64,000 nucleotides of DNA from Golubevia sp. BC0850. Lineage: Eukaryota > Basidiomycota > Exobasidiomycetes > Golubeviales > Golubeviaceae. The stretch lies in the NCBI GenBank assembly GCA_012976225.1, contig JAAVVG010000011.1, forward strand, positions 744,001-808,000, read 5' to 3'. The notes beneath the pieces were generated by a model. The model ran no database searches. It saw only the letters and a list, made by a program, of their open reading frames with translations, and was not told the DNA's origin. Made by a program: the position numbers and the translations under genes. Of this stretch, positions 20,001 through 31,013 are shown one piece after another; within the stretch, counting starts at the first letter, position 1; each line of letters opens with the position of its first letter.

Positions 20001-23000
20001 AGACCCGGAGAGAGTTCGAGCTCCTAGAGCTTTCGTTCCGAGCGAGGACGAAGATCAGATGATAGCGAAAGAAGTAGCTTCCCTCTTCAAAGTACCATCT
20101 CATGCAGATCCAGATCAAGATACCCAGCAAGCGACCATCAAAGGAAAGGGAAAAGGCAAGGCTCCAGAAAGAACTGCCTCGTACTACGACGCTCAAGAAG
20201 GTGCTTATGTTCCAATCACTCTTAGAATGGAATCTCCTCCGCTGAGAGCAGGCCACTTCCAGGAGGACAGTGGAAGTAGCAAAGACTTTGGGTCAGAGAA
20301 CGAAAACGACGAAGAAGATGAGACCTTGTCTCGCCCAGTGCTCGACACCCGAACCAGCTCGAACTCGACGTCAAAGTCTACAGCGGTTCTTTCCAACCAG
20401 CCACTCCCCTCTCGTGGTCACAGCAACAAGAGTTCGGCTTCACTGGCAGAGTCAAGTTCAGCTCCTCGAACCTCCGGATATCAAGAGCAGCCGCTTTCCC
20501 CGACTTCTCAAGACAGAGCTGGCGTTTCTAGCAGACTCAAAGGTCTATTCGGAACACCCTTGCTTTCCGCCGGCATCAACACTGAGTCAACCTCAACACC
20601 TCCAGCTCCTTCTCCACTTCTCAGCCCTAATCTTGGTCAGGGAGCCGGTTCTCGTAGGAGTTCGCTGCGTCGCAGCCTAAGCGGTCGAGAAGAGATGCAG
20701 GAGTCCTCCACAGACGCAGCCCCATCTCCCAGTAGCCTTGCTCGTAGACCATCATCGGGCTCTGATCGCTCAAGTCGTCGAAAGAGCTCTGGATCGTCAA
20801 GTTTTGAAGTTCCACAGAACGAGACAACTAGCAACAGGATGACGACAGAGCAGAAAGCAAGAAGCGATGCGCTTTCTCAGATAGCTTCTCTTCACATTCC
20901 TGGGCATCCTCGTCAGGATTCCTTGGCTGCTCTGGAGCGTTTGCTTTCTGTTGGCTCCCGACCTCAAGCAGGAAGACAAACGGACGAGATGGACAAGATC
21001 CTCCTTCCTCAAGCTGGAGAGCAAGGCTCCTCTAGACTTTCCCGTCAAGGGGCTGTTGTGAACAGAAGACCGCCTCAAGTTCCTCCGATTACATATCCTC
21101 GTGGATCAGGGGCTAGACCCGCCTCTTTCATCAATCCGAGGTCTGCTGCAGCTCCACTTCCTCGCCAATCCCGCCTTCCAGCAATCACAGATGCCACTCG
21201 GCATTTCCCTCCCTCCAGGAACTCTAGTGTCGCTGGCGCTCCTCCTCCTTGGCTCTCTCAGATCAATCAAGACGAAAACGGTCGGCTTCAGAGACCTCTC
21301 TCTCCTACTCGGTCAGGATCCCATTCCGCTTCTCATCAAATGCCACCACCATCTCTCCCTCTTCGTTCTGGGGGCAGTAGGATCTCCGCTATCATATCCA
21401 AGTTTGAAGTGCCAACAGACGAGGAGGCTCAGCACAGCACCGGAAGAGAAAGTCCTTCGAAAAGGTCGATTCGATCTGAATCTCTGGCCGGGAGCAGACC
21501 TGGATCTTATCAGGTTAACCCAACAGATCGTCTAGCTCTTCAGGCGCAGTTCGAGAGAAATGCTGCTTATGGAAGAGGTTCTACGGATCTCGAAACGGAA
21601 GAAGCAATGAGACGGAGACAACCTCCCATCCCGAGTGAAGACACCAGAGCAGCTTCGACCAACCCTTTCCGCAACCTCCCTCCTTCCAGGCCAACAAGTC
21701 TTCAAGCTTTTCAAAGCCATCCACATCCTCCAAATCTGCAGCCTCCTACATCCTCTACCACTTCACCAGTCAATCATCATCTACCCGAGCCCTCTCCTCG
21801 AACTCAAGCAATGCACTCTCTCACCGGTCAGAACTGGAGCTCAGCAGATGCATACAATCGGCGCACTCCATCGCCGATTCCTCCTCCAACTGAGAGCTTT
21901 AACGCCTCTCTGGCAGCTTCACAGGCCGCCACCGTCAGCCGCAGGAGAGGAGGCGAAAGAGGAGATCCTCCACCTGTCCCTTTCAGACCTCAGCACGTAG
22001 GCCAGGGGAGAGAACCTGGCTTCAATCGAGAGGAACGGAATCAACAGAGTCGGCCAGTCGAGGCGGAGAGGCCCTATCCTTATTCAACGCCACCTCAACT
22101 TCCTCAATCTTTCAATCCCGCTTTCGATCCATCTCGCAGGCCAACTTCTGATGGCGCCGATCTATTAGGGATCGCAGAGATACTTCCGACAGCCAAGGAA
22201 TCTAGATCTTCTTCTCCTCAAGTCGCTTCTGGCCCTCGCATCGCTCGTCCTCTGCCACGCCCTCCTTCGATGCTTCCCTCAGCTGGCCCCTCTGTCCCTC
22301 CTGCTCCAGTGAGCTCTCCTCAGATGTCAAGACCATCTCAATCTTCAAATTCAACCAACTCTACTCAATCGCTTCCGACAATCCAGCCCTCAGCTTCCAC
22401 CTTGTCTGGATTGGGACTGGGCCATCCGCCTACTCAGAATCCAGAGCGACCAACGCCTCCTCAACGAGCTGTATCTTCTACCCCCGAAGTCGGAAATCTT
22501 GAGGCTCGTTTATCTCAAGAAGACAGAGGGGAAGGTTCTTCGACGCAGGTCTGGAATGGAACAGAAGAGGCGCCTCGTCGAGCTCCAACGAGAGAGGCTT
22601 CGCTTGGTATCACAGACCTGGACCTCATGGTCTCTCAGCTGGAAAGAGAGGGAGCTCACTACGAGGAACTGGCAGCTATCGGAGAGTTCCTTGGACCGGC
22701 CAAAGAAGTCAAGGCAAGAGCCGACGAGATCGCAGCGCTCCCTGTCGGAAGAGTAGAGGTCCAAAAGAGAAGGGTAAACAAAGATGGGAAGGTCAAGCAG
22801 AAACTGGCTGTAGTCGGAGTCAGAGTTGACAAATGCGCTATCTGCATGAACCAATTCAAGGTCGATCAGATGGCTGCTCTCTTCCCTTGTCAACACATGT
22901 GAGTTCTTGTCTCCTCAAGCCATCTCCAGAATTCACCTTCAGAGTTGCACGCTTTCCTTCTTCTCACCTCTCCCCACTTCTTTCATTTTCTTCCTTCAGA

Positions 23001-23170
23001 TTCCATGAGGCTTGCGCTACCCGATTACTGCAGATCGTCAGATCTTGCCCAGGTGAGTGAAAGAATCGAAGGAGAGGGAAGTCGATTCTTGAGCTGATCT
23101 TGCCTCTTCTCTCTTAAATCCCTCTGCAGTCTGCCGTGCGGATATCTCAACAGGAGAGGTTGAGATGTAG
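17082..23170 (+). CDS. Giant RING-H2 zinc-finger protein, probable E3 ubiquitin ligase
   Basis: The main open frame runs from about 17402 to 22898, then continues in exons 23000-23052 and 23130-23170. Together these complete a C-terminal RING-H2: CAICMNQF, FPCQHIFHEAC and CPVCR (C3H2C3), with four to six further residues conserved in spacing. The first in-frame ATG of the big exon is at 17566, but the frame is open and protein-like upstream (SASSSLVNLATAPIASSSN). I therefore propose a 28-nt first exon, 17082-17109 (MPSRRENPN), spliced to 17402, which keeps phase; this join is less certain than the rest. The product is then about 1872 residues, nearly all disordered, rich in Ser, Pro, Gln and acidic clusters, with a basic N-terminal patch (RRKEKKEAKEKRDRNRQKK). 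The RING suggests ubiquitin ligase activity; no substrate or pathway can be read from the sequence. Confidence 0.82.
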
Positions 23171-24016
23171 AAGGATCCCTCCGCGCAAGATTCCATAATA
23201 ATTCACTTCAAGCCCCGAAGTTTTCAATGTAATCAATTACACATCGTTTTCATCATTTCATGCTCTCGTTCGCACTCTACAATGTACACAGCTCTTAGTT
23301 ATAGCCAATATAATTTCAACTAGTCTCTTTCTCAGTGTTTGGACGTCTCCTCAAGTCTCTTTTATATCACGAGCAGACAGCAGGCAGACGTCAAAAACTT
23401 TTCTTCAATTGAACAAGAGCCACGGAAATTGTGATATCGAGGGAGACAAGAAACGAGGAATAGGGAGGGAAAGAGGGAGCAGAAGAATAGCATGTGATTC
23501 GCGACGACGAGAAACAAAAGGAATGTGTTTGTGTGGGTAAAGTTCGACTCTTGTCAAAAGAGAGATCGGGAAAAGAAAAAGGAAAGTGATAAGCGGATTT
23601 AATTTTTGGGGAGAGAAGAGAGAAAGCTAGAAAGAGAAAAGTTTGCTTGGAAAGAGAGGCCACACGGGACAGAGGCACTTGTTTTGAATTTTCTGGATCT
23701 TTTTCTTGTGTGATTGTTGAATAGACTTGGAATGAACTTGTATTGTGTAATGCGAGAATGTTTGATTGTGAGTGAGAGAGAGAGAAGAGAGAAGTTGACG
23801 AGAATTCGGCTTTTTGGTAGGGAATAAGGGAGAAGGGTGCAGAAACGGTCTCGTTGAAGAAGACTAAGCAGATAAACCTTGTTGCTGAAGGAGAGAGGAG
23901 AAAGTTTTTGAGGGAAGGAGAAGGAGTGGGTGCCAAGGGTATCGCTTCAGGTTCTATTTAATTTAGTCAGAATGGAAATGGTAGTTTTTTTCTCTGTAGC
24001 TGCTTTGAATTGCTTC
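23171..24016. other. Intergenic region between convergent genes
   Basis: The RING gene and the orphan minus-strand gene end here. A 181-codon minus-strand open frame at 23391-23936 lies here, but its translation is a generic Ser/Phe/Leu mixture typical of C/T-rich UTR sequence, so I treat it as 3' UTR of the gene at 24017. Nothing else was seen. Confidence 0.5.
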
Positions 24017-26410
24017 TTAAAATCCACCCAAACAATCTCCATCTTCACCTAAAAGTTCTCTGACCCTTTCCCTCTCTCTTTGCTTTTCTTTCTCTTTCCT
24101 AGCCTTGCTCTTAGTTGATGAAGAACTTTTCTTTCTAGGTTTGTCTTCTCCAGAAGATCTAGTCTTTGATTGCGACCTGCCTTCCAAAGAAGGCGAGGAG
24201 GCAGGACTTCCTAGACGATCCATATCATGTTCATCCTCCAGCAAATGAGTCTTGGCCTTGAATTCTTGATTCCTGTGATGGTCGACGGGTAAGAATTCCG
24301 GTGACGTAGCATTAGACGATAACCAATGAGTTGGAGGGGAATCCGTTCCAGTTGTGTCATCAGAGAGGCTACCGTTCGTACTTGTGTTGCAGCTGCTACT
24401 ACTAGTCAGACCGGGATCCGAGAGGTTTAGAAAGGCTTGGACGTGACTTGCGTTGTGAGATGAGCAATTTGGATCTCGAGAAAGTGCGATTGAGACTAGA
24501 TTTGAGGGAATTGGGACCATCCATCCTTCCAGGCTTGAAGACCTTGAGCTCATGGGACTTGAAGTCAGCGACGAGAAGCTAGATGAGGTTGAACTTTGAA
24601 CGAAGGAGATCGGAGAAGAGATTGTGCTTTCGTCGGTTGAATCTGAATGCTGAGTTGAGGTCAAGACCATGCAAAGCTTGTTCGTCGGAGGTGAAGAGGA
24701 AGATGAAGAAGAAAGAGGTTCGTCTGCTGGAGTAGCTGGTAGGTCGACCTGGGAGAAGATAGTCGAGATTCCTTTTTGACCGTCCAAAGTGGCTGAGGTA
24801 TCTGAACCGAAAGGACTCAAGGGCGGAGAGGTACTCGCATCTTGACCGTTTCCACCCAATCTTGCTGAAACTCTTGCTTCCAATTGATGCCTCTTCAACA
24901 TCTCTCTTACTGCTTCGATCTCCGAACAAGCCGAAGCTGACAGAGGTTCACTTTCGATTTGGGAATTGGATCTTGAGGAACGTGAGGAGGGAATGGGGGA
25001 CCTGTCCTGATTCGTGCTGAAAGAACCATTCCTACTTGAAGATGCAGGTGAAGAAGAAACCAAGGTCCAATCCAGATCGCATGCAGAGAGCAAGGTCTGA
25101 GATGGTGAAGGGTTCCTCCTATATCCCATCTCCTCTTCCTCGTCCTCATTTCCTTGTTGGAAGTAGTCTCTTGAGACTCTGACGAACCTCATTCGTATCG
25201 GTTCCCCATCAGGAGATTGTAGATCGGTAGTTGATTCCTCCTTGACGGTCTCTGCTCCGCTCTCGCTTCCACCTCCATTCACACCGTCCAGATCCGCCTC
25301 GTTTCTGGCTAGGTCGAAGTAGGAGATTGACTGAGATTGAGATGATGGTAGCTGTCCGCTCCTGTTATCATCAGAGAATTGAACGAACGGGTGGCTTCTT
25401 CGAACGCTAGGACTTGGCATGGGAGTTGCGTCTTCTTCGAAAGCTGCCTGCTGTTGCTGAGGTGGTGTTGAGGCCCTCTGGCGTGGGGAAGGAGCTTCTT
25501 CTGGGAGAGTTGGCTTTGAGCAGAGTCCACCGAAAGATCTGACTCCTCTGAAGGGTAGCTCGCATGCATTTGGCGAAGAGGTAGATTGATTTGAGGAGGA
25601 AGTCTCCGACTTGGAAGTAGAGCACCTCTGGTCCTCCTCATTGAGTCCACCTATGATAGTTCCTTTCTTCAAGTTCGCCCATCTACCGAAGTAATCCAGC
25701 CTTATCCTATCACTATCCAATTCTTCCTCCTCTTCCTCATTATCAGCACATTCTTCATCTGAGATTTCCTCCTCTTTACTGCACCTAGGCGGCATGCTCA
25801 TGTCCAACTCTGATCCTTTGGTACACTTGATTGGAGTACGGTCGTAGTTGGTAGATGAGTGCGTTAGATAGGCTTGAGGGGAGGATTCGAATCTGACTTG
25901 TTGAACCGTTGTTCTCTTTTGAGAGAACCTCCTTGGAGCAGCAAAAGAGCAGTGGTACGGATGTCTTGAACTGTCACTCCCTTCTTCTTCTTGATGGTTG
26001 CTGTCACTTCCACTTCCAGTCCCTCCCCGGCTCGAATCATCACTATTATAACCATAGTAAGCTCGACTGCCTTCCGAAGCAGACCTCCTTCCAGAACCAG
26101 AGTAGGGATTGCTGCTGGATGAAGGAGTACCGCCGCTATTGGCGGCTCTGACTGGAGACTCGCTCGTGTTCCTCTTGAGGCATGGTCTTCCAGGTGGAGC
26201 TGTCGGCATAGGTTGATGTAGAGAAATCAGAAATTCCGGACTTGCATCTTCAGTCTCAGAGGTAGAGGAAGAGTAGTTCTTGGTGAGAGTTGAGTTTTGT
26301 ATGCCCTCCTCATCTGAATCGTTGGGTGCTTGCTCAGAGAGTTCCAATTGAGGATCAGCGTCTTCTCCCTTGGAGATGATTGAGTTAGAGGTTGAAGTTG
26401 AATGAAGCAT
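24017..26410 (-). CDS. Orphan Ser-rich acidic protein
   Basis: A single long frame of 797 residues runs from the ATG at 26410 (the frame is open further 5' but without an ATG). I do not recognise the family. Visible features, in order: an acidic Ser-rich start; GRPCLKRNTSESPV; a conserved-looking box with VQQVRFESSPQAYLTHSS then NYDRTPI; a run of acidic residues (EEEEEELDSD) directly before LDYFGRWANLKKGTIIGG; long Ser-rich stretches; and a strongly basic C-terminal tail (RKKSSSSTKSKARKEKEKQ) ending CLGGF. VRF could be a degenerate RVxF-like docking site for protein phosphatase 1, but the preceding basic residue is missing. No membrane segment or signal peptide is present. A regulatory or scaffold protein is the most that can be inferred. 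Confidence 0.75.
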   Translation of the reverse strand: MLHSTSTSNSIISKGEDADPQLELSEQAPNDSDEEGIQNSTLTKNYSSSTSETEDASPEFLISLHQPMPTAPPGRPCLKRNTSESPVRAANSGGTPSSSSNPYSGSGRRSASEGSRAYYGYNSDDSSRGGTGSGSDSNHQEEEGSDSSRHPYHCSFAAPRRFSQKRTTVQQVRFESSPQAYLTHSSTNYDRTPIKCTKGSELDMSMPPRCSKEEEISDEECADNEEEEEELDSDRIRLDYFGRWANLKKGTIIGGLNEEDQRCSTSKSETSSSNQSTSSPNACELPFRGVRSFGGLCSKPTLPEEAPSPRQRASTPPQQQQAAFEEDATPMPSPSVRRSHPFVQFSDDNRSGQLPSSQSQSISYFDLARNEADLDGVNGGGSESGAETVKEESTTDLQSPDGEPIRMRFVRVSRDYFQQGNEDEEEEMGYRRNPSPSQTLLSACDLDWTLVSSSPASSSRNGSFSTNQDRSPIPSSRSSRSNSQIESEPLSASACSEIEAVREMLKRHQLEARVSARLGGNGQDASTSPPLSPFGSDTSATLDGQKGISTIFSQVDLPATPADEPLSSSSSSSPPTNKLCMVLTSTQHSDSTDESTISSPISFVQSSTSSSFSSLTSSPMSSRSSSLEGWMVPIPSNLVSIALSRDPNCSSHNASHVQAFLNLSDPGLTSSSSCNTSTNGSLSDDTTGTDSPPTHWLSSNATSPEFLPVDHHRNQEFKAKTHLLEDEHDMDRLGSPASSPSLEGRSQSKTRSSGEDKPRKKSSSSTKSKARKEKEKQRERERVRELLGEDGDCLGGF

Positions 26411-27712
26411 GATTGAATGTATGCCAGCTTTCAGAAACGATGGAAGAGAGAGAGGGTGTGAGTGCAAGGATCCATGTACTGTTGTATCTGCACAACTGAA
26501 GGTGAAGACTCTGACGTCGACTGCCAAGAGTTAGCGATGTTTGCTGAATCCAACTAGATTAAGCGAGATCTTTTCAACCAGCGTTCTTCGTAGAGGATTG
26601 AGACTGAGCTGAGCCTGGGCTGGGCTATAACTCACCAGGGAAGGCTATACGGATTCAAAGGGGAATAAGAGACGCGTGTCTCTTCTCGAATAAAGAGGTA
26701 GAAGGATTAAGGATAGAATAGAATTGAATTGAAAGAAGAAGAAAGGGGAATCGACCAGCGAGAGAAAGAGGATTGAATTGGTTGAGGGTGCTTTGCTTGG
26801 TTTTGACTTTGAAGATTTGAATGACCTTGAAAGTCTACTTTGTTAGAGTAACCAGGCCATGATTGATCTAATTATCTCTCTTTGTTGAAGTTAAAAGTTC
26901 CTTTGGGAGAGAGAGAATTGGAATGAGGCAGAGGGAAACGGGGAGGGTGGGTTATTGGGAGAAGAAAAAATGAAGGGTTTCAAAATCCAAAGTACTGCTC
27001 TCAAGATCTCAAGCTCTCAAGATCTCAAATGATGTATTTCGTATGCCTTCAAATTTCAAGCCAAAACAAGGTTGCTTATCTTAGGCTACCCCTATCTAGG
27101 AAAGAGGCTATGTATGACGTTAGAGGGGGAGTGAGACCAGTCCTCCTAGCTCTGTCCTCCCTGCGTTTCTCCATTCTACAAGTTTGCAGCTGCTGCTATC
27201 TTCTGCGCTTGTTCTCAGTAATCTACTATCTCAGTGGGCGATTAGGACTTCAAAGTTTGGTCTGGAATTCTGGATAGCAAACAACCAATTCTTCTCAGAT
27301 TCTCTCTCCGACTTTTTTCGGCATCGAACTTCGAGAGTCCTACTTTCTTTCTTTCTCAACTGTAGATTCTTCCATAAGAAATTGATCAAGAAGCCAGGAA
27401 AGCAAATGAAATGAATGTCTTTCGCCTTTCTCTGTGAGCTTTGAACGAAGGCAGGATAAGGGGTGGCCAGGGAAAGCAACCCTGAACGTCCCTTTGGGAC
27501 TTAATTGAAACTGGTTTAATTGACAGAGAGAGTGTGTGATTAAATAGTGAACAGAGAAGAGAAGGAGATAGGTTTACAAAAATTGAACGTTGGACCATGC
27601 AGGTGGAACCGTAGAAGGCGATCGAAAGCGGAGGGTTTGGGAAATCAGAGTGAAGATAATGACCGTGTAAAGAGAGAAACCAAGAAGGAAAAGTGAAGCT
27701 TGAAGGGGTAAT
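26411..27712. other. Intergenic region, promoter of orphan gene and 3' flank of 7-TM gene
   Basis: About 1.3 kb without a convincing gene. The part next to 26410 contains purine-rich tracts and short AATTGAATTG-type repeats (near 26727), and CTCAAGATCTCAAG repeats around 26999-27027. Open frames here are short and lack codon structure. Confidence 0.45.
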
Positions 27713-29756
27713 CTAGCGTCGTCCAAAGGTTTCTCCCATGTCGATGTGAAAGGCTCTTGAAGTTTCCACTATGGGATTGTTTGTGTTATCCAGGGAGACC
27801 GAGGATTGGTTGTTTGGAGTCAGAATCTCGTCATCTCGGAAGTTTGAGTTGATTTGATCTGGTCTGTCTAGCTCTGACGAGGTGTCTCGTCGCAGCCTGA
27901 AAAGAGAAGGTAAAGAAAAGAAGTCAGCGAGATTCTCTTTTGATGCTGCTCTCCAGGAAGCGATGGCTTTGAGCTCATAGTCGCGACACTTTTCTTACTC
28001 ACACGTCGGAACCAAACTCAGACTTCTGAGGAGAGAAGTCTCCTACCATCGTAGATGGCGACATGAGATCTCCGTTGGGAGACAGTTCACTCGGAACTTC
28101 GGTGAAGCCGGGTCCAGAGAAAGGTACCGAAGAGTTGTTGCTCATGGTTCTGTCTCTGTCTCTTTGTACTCGGTTGAAGCTAAAAGTAGGGGTTAGAGGC
28201 GTAGGCGGGAAAGTGTTCAATCCTGAAGGTTCGAAGTAGTCCGCTTTCTCGTTGTTCCTGTCCCATGGCCTCAAACCTCTCTTGCTAGCGATCGAGAATC
28301 CAGGAGAGGTAGGAGATGAGACATCGTTGAGTTCGAGGTCCTCGTCGTTCCGAGGCCCGTAGGAAGTTGAGTGAGCTCTGGTTTCCATGATGGCTACACC
28401 ACCTAGCTGGTTCCTCGAGCTCTGCCTCGCTGCTGAAGTATTCTGAGTAGCGCTGCCAGTACCAGTCGAGGGAGTATGGACGTTCTCCCATCCGCTGTGA
28501 GAAGGTGAGGGGCAATGAAAAGGCATCAGTGGTCAGCATCAAGGGGAATCGAGCTCTTTCTTTCACGAGTCAGACTCACTGCCAGAACTTTGCTTTGGCG
28601 GTTTTCTTCTTCTTCTCTTCTCTCTTCGACTTTGAAGTTGGCAAAGCTCGATCGCCAGCACGAGCATCATTGATCGTTAAGGAGAGATCTCTGAAAGCTC
28701 TACATGCGAGGATGGATGGGAATACCGTCGCCATAGGAGCAGGGAAGATCTGGAGGATGGCGTTGAACTTTAGTTGAATGAGAATGACGCTCAGCAGATG
28801 GAAGGTAACCGCAACGGCTACAAACTGGATACCATCTTTCAATAAAACGCGAGCGAGTTTGGCGAAAGGAACTCCTGCATGGGCTTTTCGAAGTTGCTGA
28901 ACGATGACGAAGAAAGCAGCCGAGTCTACCACCAGAGCTGCCCAATATCCAGCACTTTGTGAGGTCAACGAGACGGAAGAGAGAAGGAAAGTTAAGTGTC
29001 AGGTTTCTTTGCAGAGAATTGAGAACCCTCTTAAAGGAGAGGAGAAGAAGAAAGACTCTGGGTAGGGGCGACTCACCTGAAAGCATCACTGGTATGAGTT
29101 ACATGACAACCGACTCCTTCAGCGTACTCCGCATCGACTGTGAAGGCAGAGTAGAGGCACAGAGCTCCTTGAACGATCCACAACCCCACCAAAACCACCC
29201 CTGTTTTCTTCGTCCACCCACTCAAGGCGATGGCTCTGAGAACGAAAATGGAAGACGCCATCCAGAGAGAGACCTCTCCGAATGCAAAGATCACCTTGAT
29301 CAAGACATCGCAATCCATAGAAGGGTCGTGGGTTCGCTGGACGAAAACGATGGCCAGGAGGTTGAACAAAACTGTAAAGTAGCGAGAGATAAAGAAGGCT
29401 ACCATCGGCCATCGCCACGGAATGTTTCCAATAAGAACCGAGATGTCGTAGGTGATGGTGGTGATGAGTTCCCTGTCGGAAACGGGGCGTAGGGAAAGTA
29501 GAGAAGAAAGACAAAGAAGAGTCAGCGAAATCTTACGCTTGGAAAGCAGTATAAAGCCAACTCACCAGAAGATGACTCCAAGCAAGCAGAAGATATAAGC
29601 CTGAGGAAAGGGAAGGCAAGGTAGGACGGAAGGGTGAGCAAAAGAGGGTGGGACAAGAAAGCGGAGGACAACCGAATTCGATACTTCAAGGCTAAAACTG
29701 ACCTTGTAGATCTCAATATCAAGCGCTATCTGTTCCGGGGAGTTCCAGTCGACCAT
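27713..29756 (-). CDS. Seven-transmembrane integral membrane protein, GPCR-like
   Basis: Six exons (29756-29703, 29600-29566, 29472-29077, 28954-28580, 28494-28003, 27896-27713) join in phase to 511 residues. The first 290 residues contain seven hydrophobic helices: AYIFCLLGVIFWELI, then PMVAFFISRYFTVLFNLLAI, VIFAFGEVSLWMASSIFVL, TGVVLVGLWIVQGALCLYSA, GYWAALVVDSAAFFVIVQQL, FVAVAVTFHLLSVILIQL and ILQIFPAPMATVFPSILACR. A basic cytoplasmic turn (TSKSKREEKKKKTAKAK) follows, then a roughly 215-residue soluble tail rich in Ser/Pro/Asn. The topology matches basidiomycete 7-TM proteins that are annotated as GPCR-like or by a domain of unknown function. No rhodopsin retinal Lys motif or pheromone-receptor (Ste3) motif is visible. 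Ligand and signalling partner cannot be read from the sequence. Confidence 0.83.
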
Positions 29757-31013
29757 TCTTGAGATAAGAAAATAGGGAAAGGGAGGATAAGAGAAAGAAG
29801 GGAAAGGAAAGTGGGAAAAAAGAGAATGAAGAACAGGAAAAGAAGAAGGACCGTTATTTAAGAAACGCTCTCACGATCACTTTCGGAGACAAACCCACCG
29901 TTGCTGCACCGATTCTCGAGTTTGTTTTCCTCGTCCCAATCTGCCTACTGGAAACTTCGCCGGGCTGCACGGCTGCACGAGAAAACTTTTTGAACACCAT
30001 CTATCGACGCTCTCAAACGACCCCCACGATCTTTATTTCAAAAATAAGATGGAAGCGAGGACGTGATAGAAACAGCAAAGAGAAGAGGGAAGATGTAGGG
30101 GGTTTCTCGTTTCTCTTGCGACCTTCCCAAAGAGGAATTTCCAGGGCTTTCTCCCTCGCTTCCCCAAAATGAAACTGCCCTCCATTTAGTGGGCTTTTCT
30201 TCTCTCTCTCTCCTCGTTTGCCTCTTTCATTTCCATCACGCGATACGACCTCGCGCTCCACGTTATGAACGGGATCATCGCGAACCTTGTCCCGACCACC
30301 ACGTCTGTGCGTTTTTAAATTTTTCTCCCGCTCGGCCATCTTCCCATCTCTTTTGCCACTCTCCTTCCAATTCAACCCCTCTTTCTTTCTTGCTCAAATC
30401 TTCGAGATTGTCCACCCAAAACGATTCAATCAAGTCATGCGACCAAACAAACCTGAAACCAAAACTAAATTGACACATAGCATATATAGCATCAAGAATT
30501 TTTAGCGCACCTTTTCAAAGTTCTTCCACTCCCTTGGAGAAACTGTTAGTCTCTCGTCTCCCCTAGAAGCTAGAACGAACTACTTGATTCACTTAGGTCT
30601 ACAGATTTCTTAATCAGAAATCAGAAGGCTTCTTTTATCATCGCTCCGAGAAGTAATTAACGCTCGAAAAATTAACGAAGGCGTACCGGAGGCAAGCGGG
30701 GAACTCGACAATCTCCAACCGTTTCTAATTCGCATCGCTCAGCGCCTCCTGCTAACCAAATAGACAAAGTGACCCTCTGTATGATTCGTCTAGCACCTGC
30801 TTCAGCGACTCAGCTTCCCAAAAAATCAGCAATCAGGTAAATTTGGGCTCAATCGCTCGAGATCGACAGAAAAGATTGCCTCGTTGAACGAATGAATCAA
30901 GTGGAAAGAAGATAAGAAGTTAAATTGCAGAATGAATGGAGAAGTAGATTGAAAAACTTGAACAAGGAGAAGTTACACCAACTGTCGCAGAAAAAGTTTG
31001 ATAGCCCCTCCGC
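29757..31013. other. Intergenic region upstream of 7-TM gene
   Basis: About 1.26 kb lies between the 7-TM start codon and the end of the helicase gene. It includes C/T-rich tracts near 30190-30390 and AT-richer sequence near 30640-30680. Several short open frames exist on both strands, but none has a supported start, splice pattern or domain. Confidence 0.45.

Noticed and set aside
23391-23936. Minus-strand frame of 181 codons
   Set aside because: Its composition is Ser/Phe/Leu without motifs, and it lies just downstream of another minus-strand gene; more likely 3' UTR.
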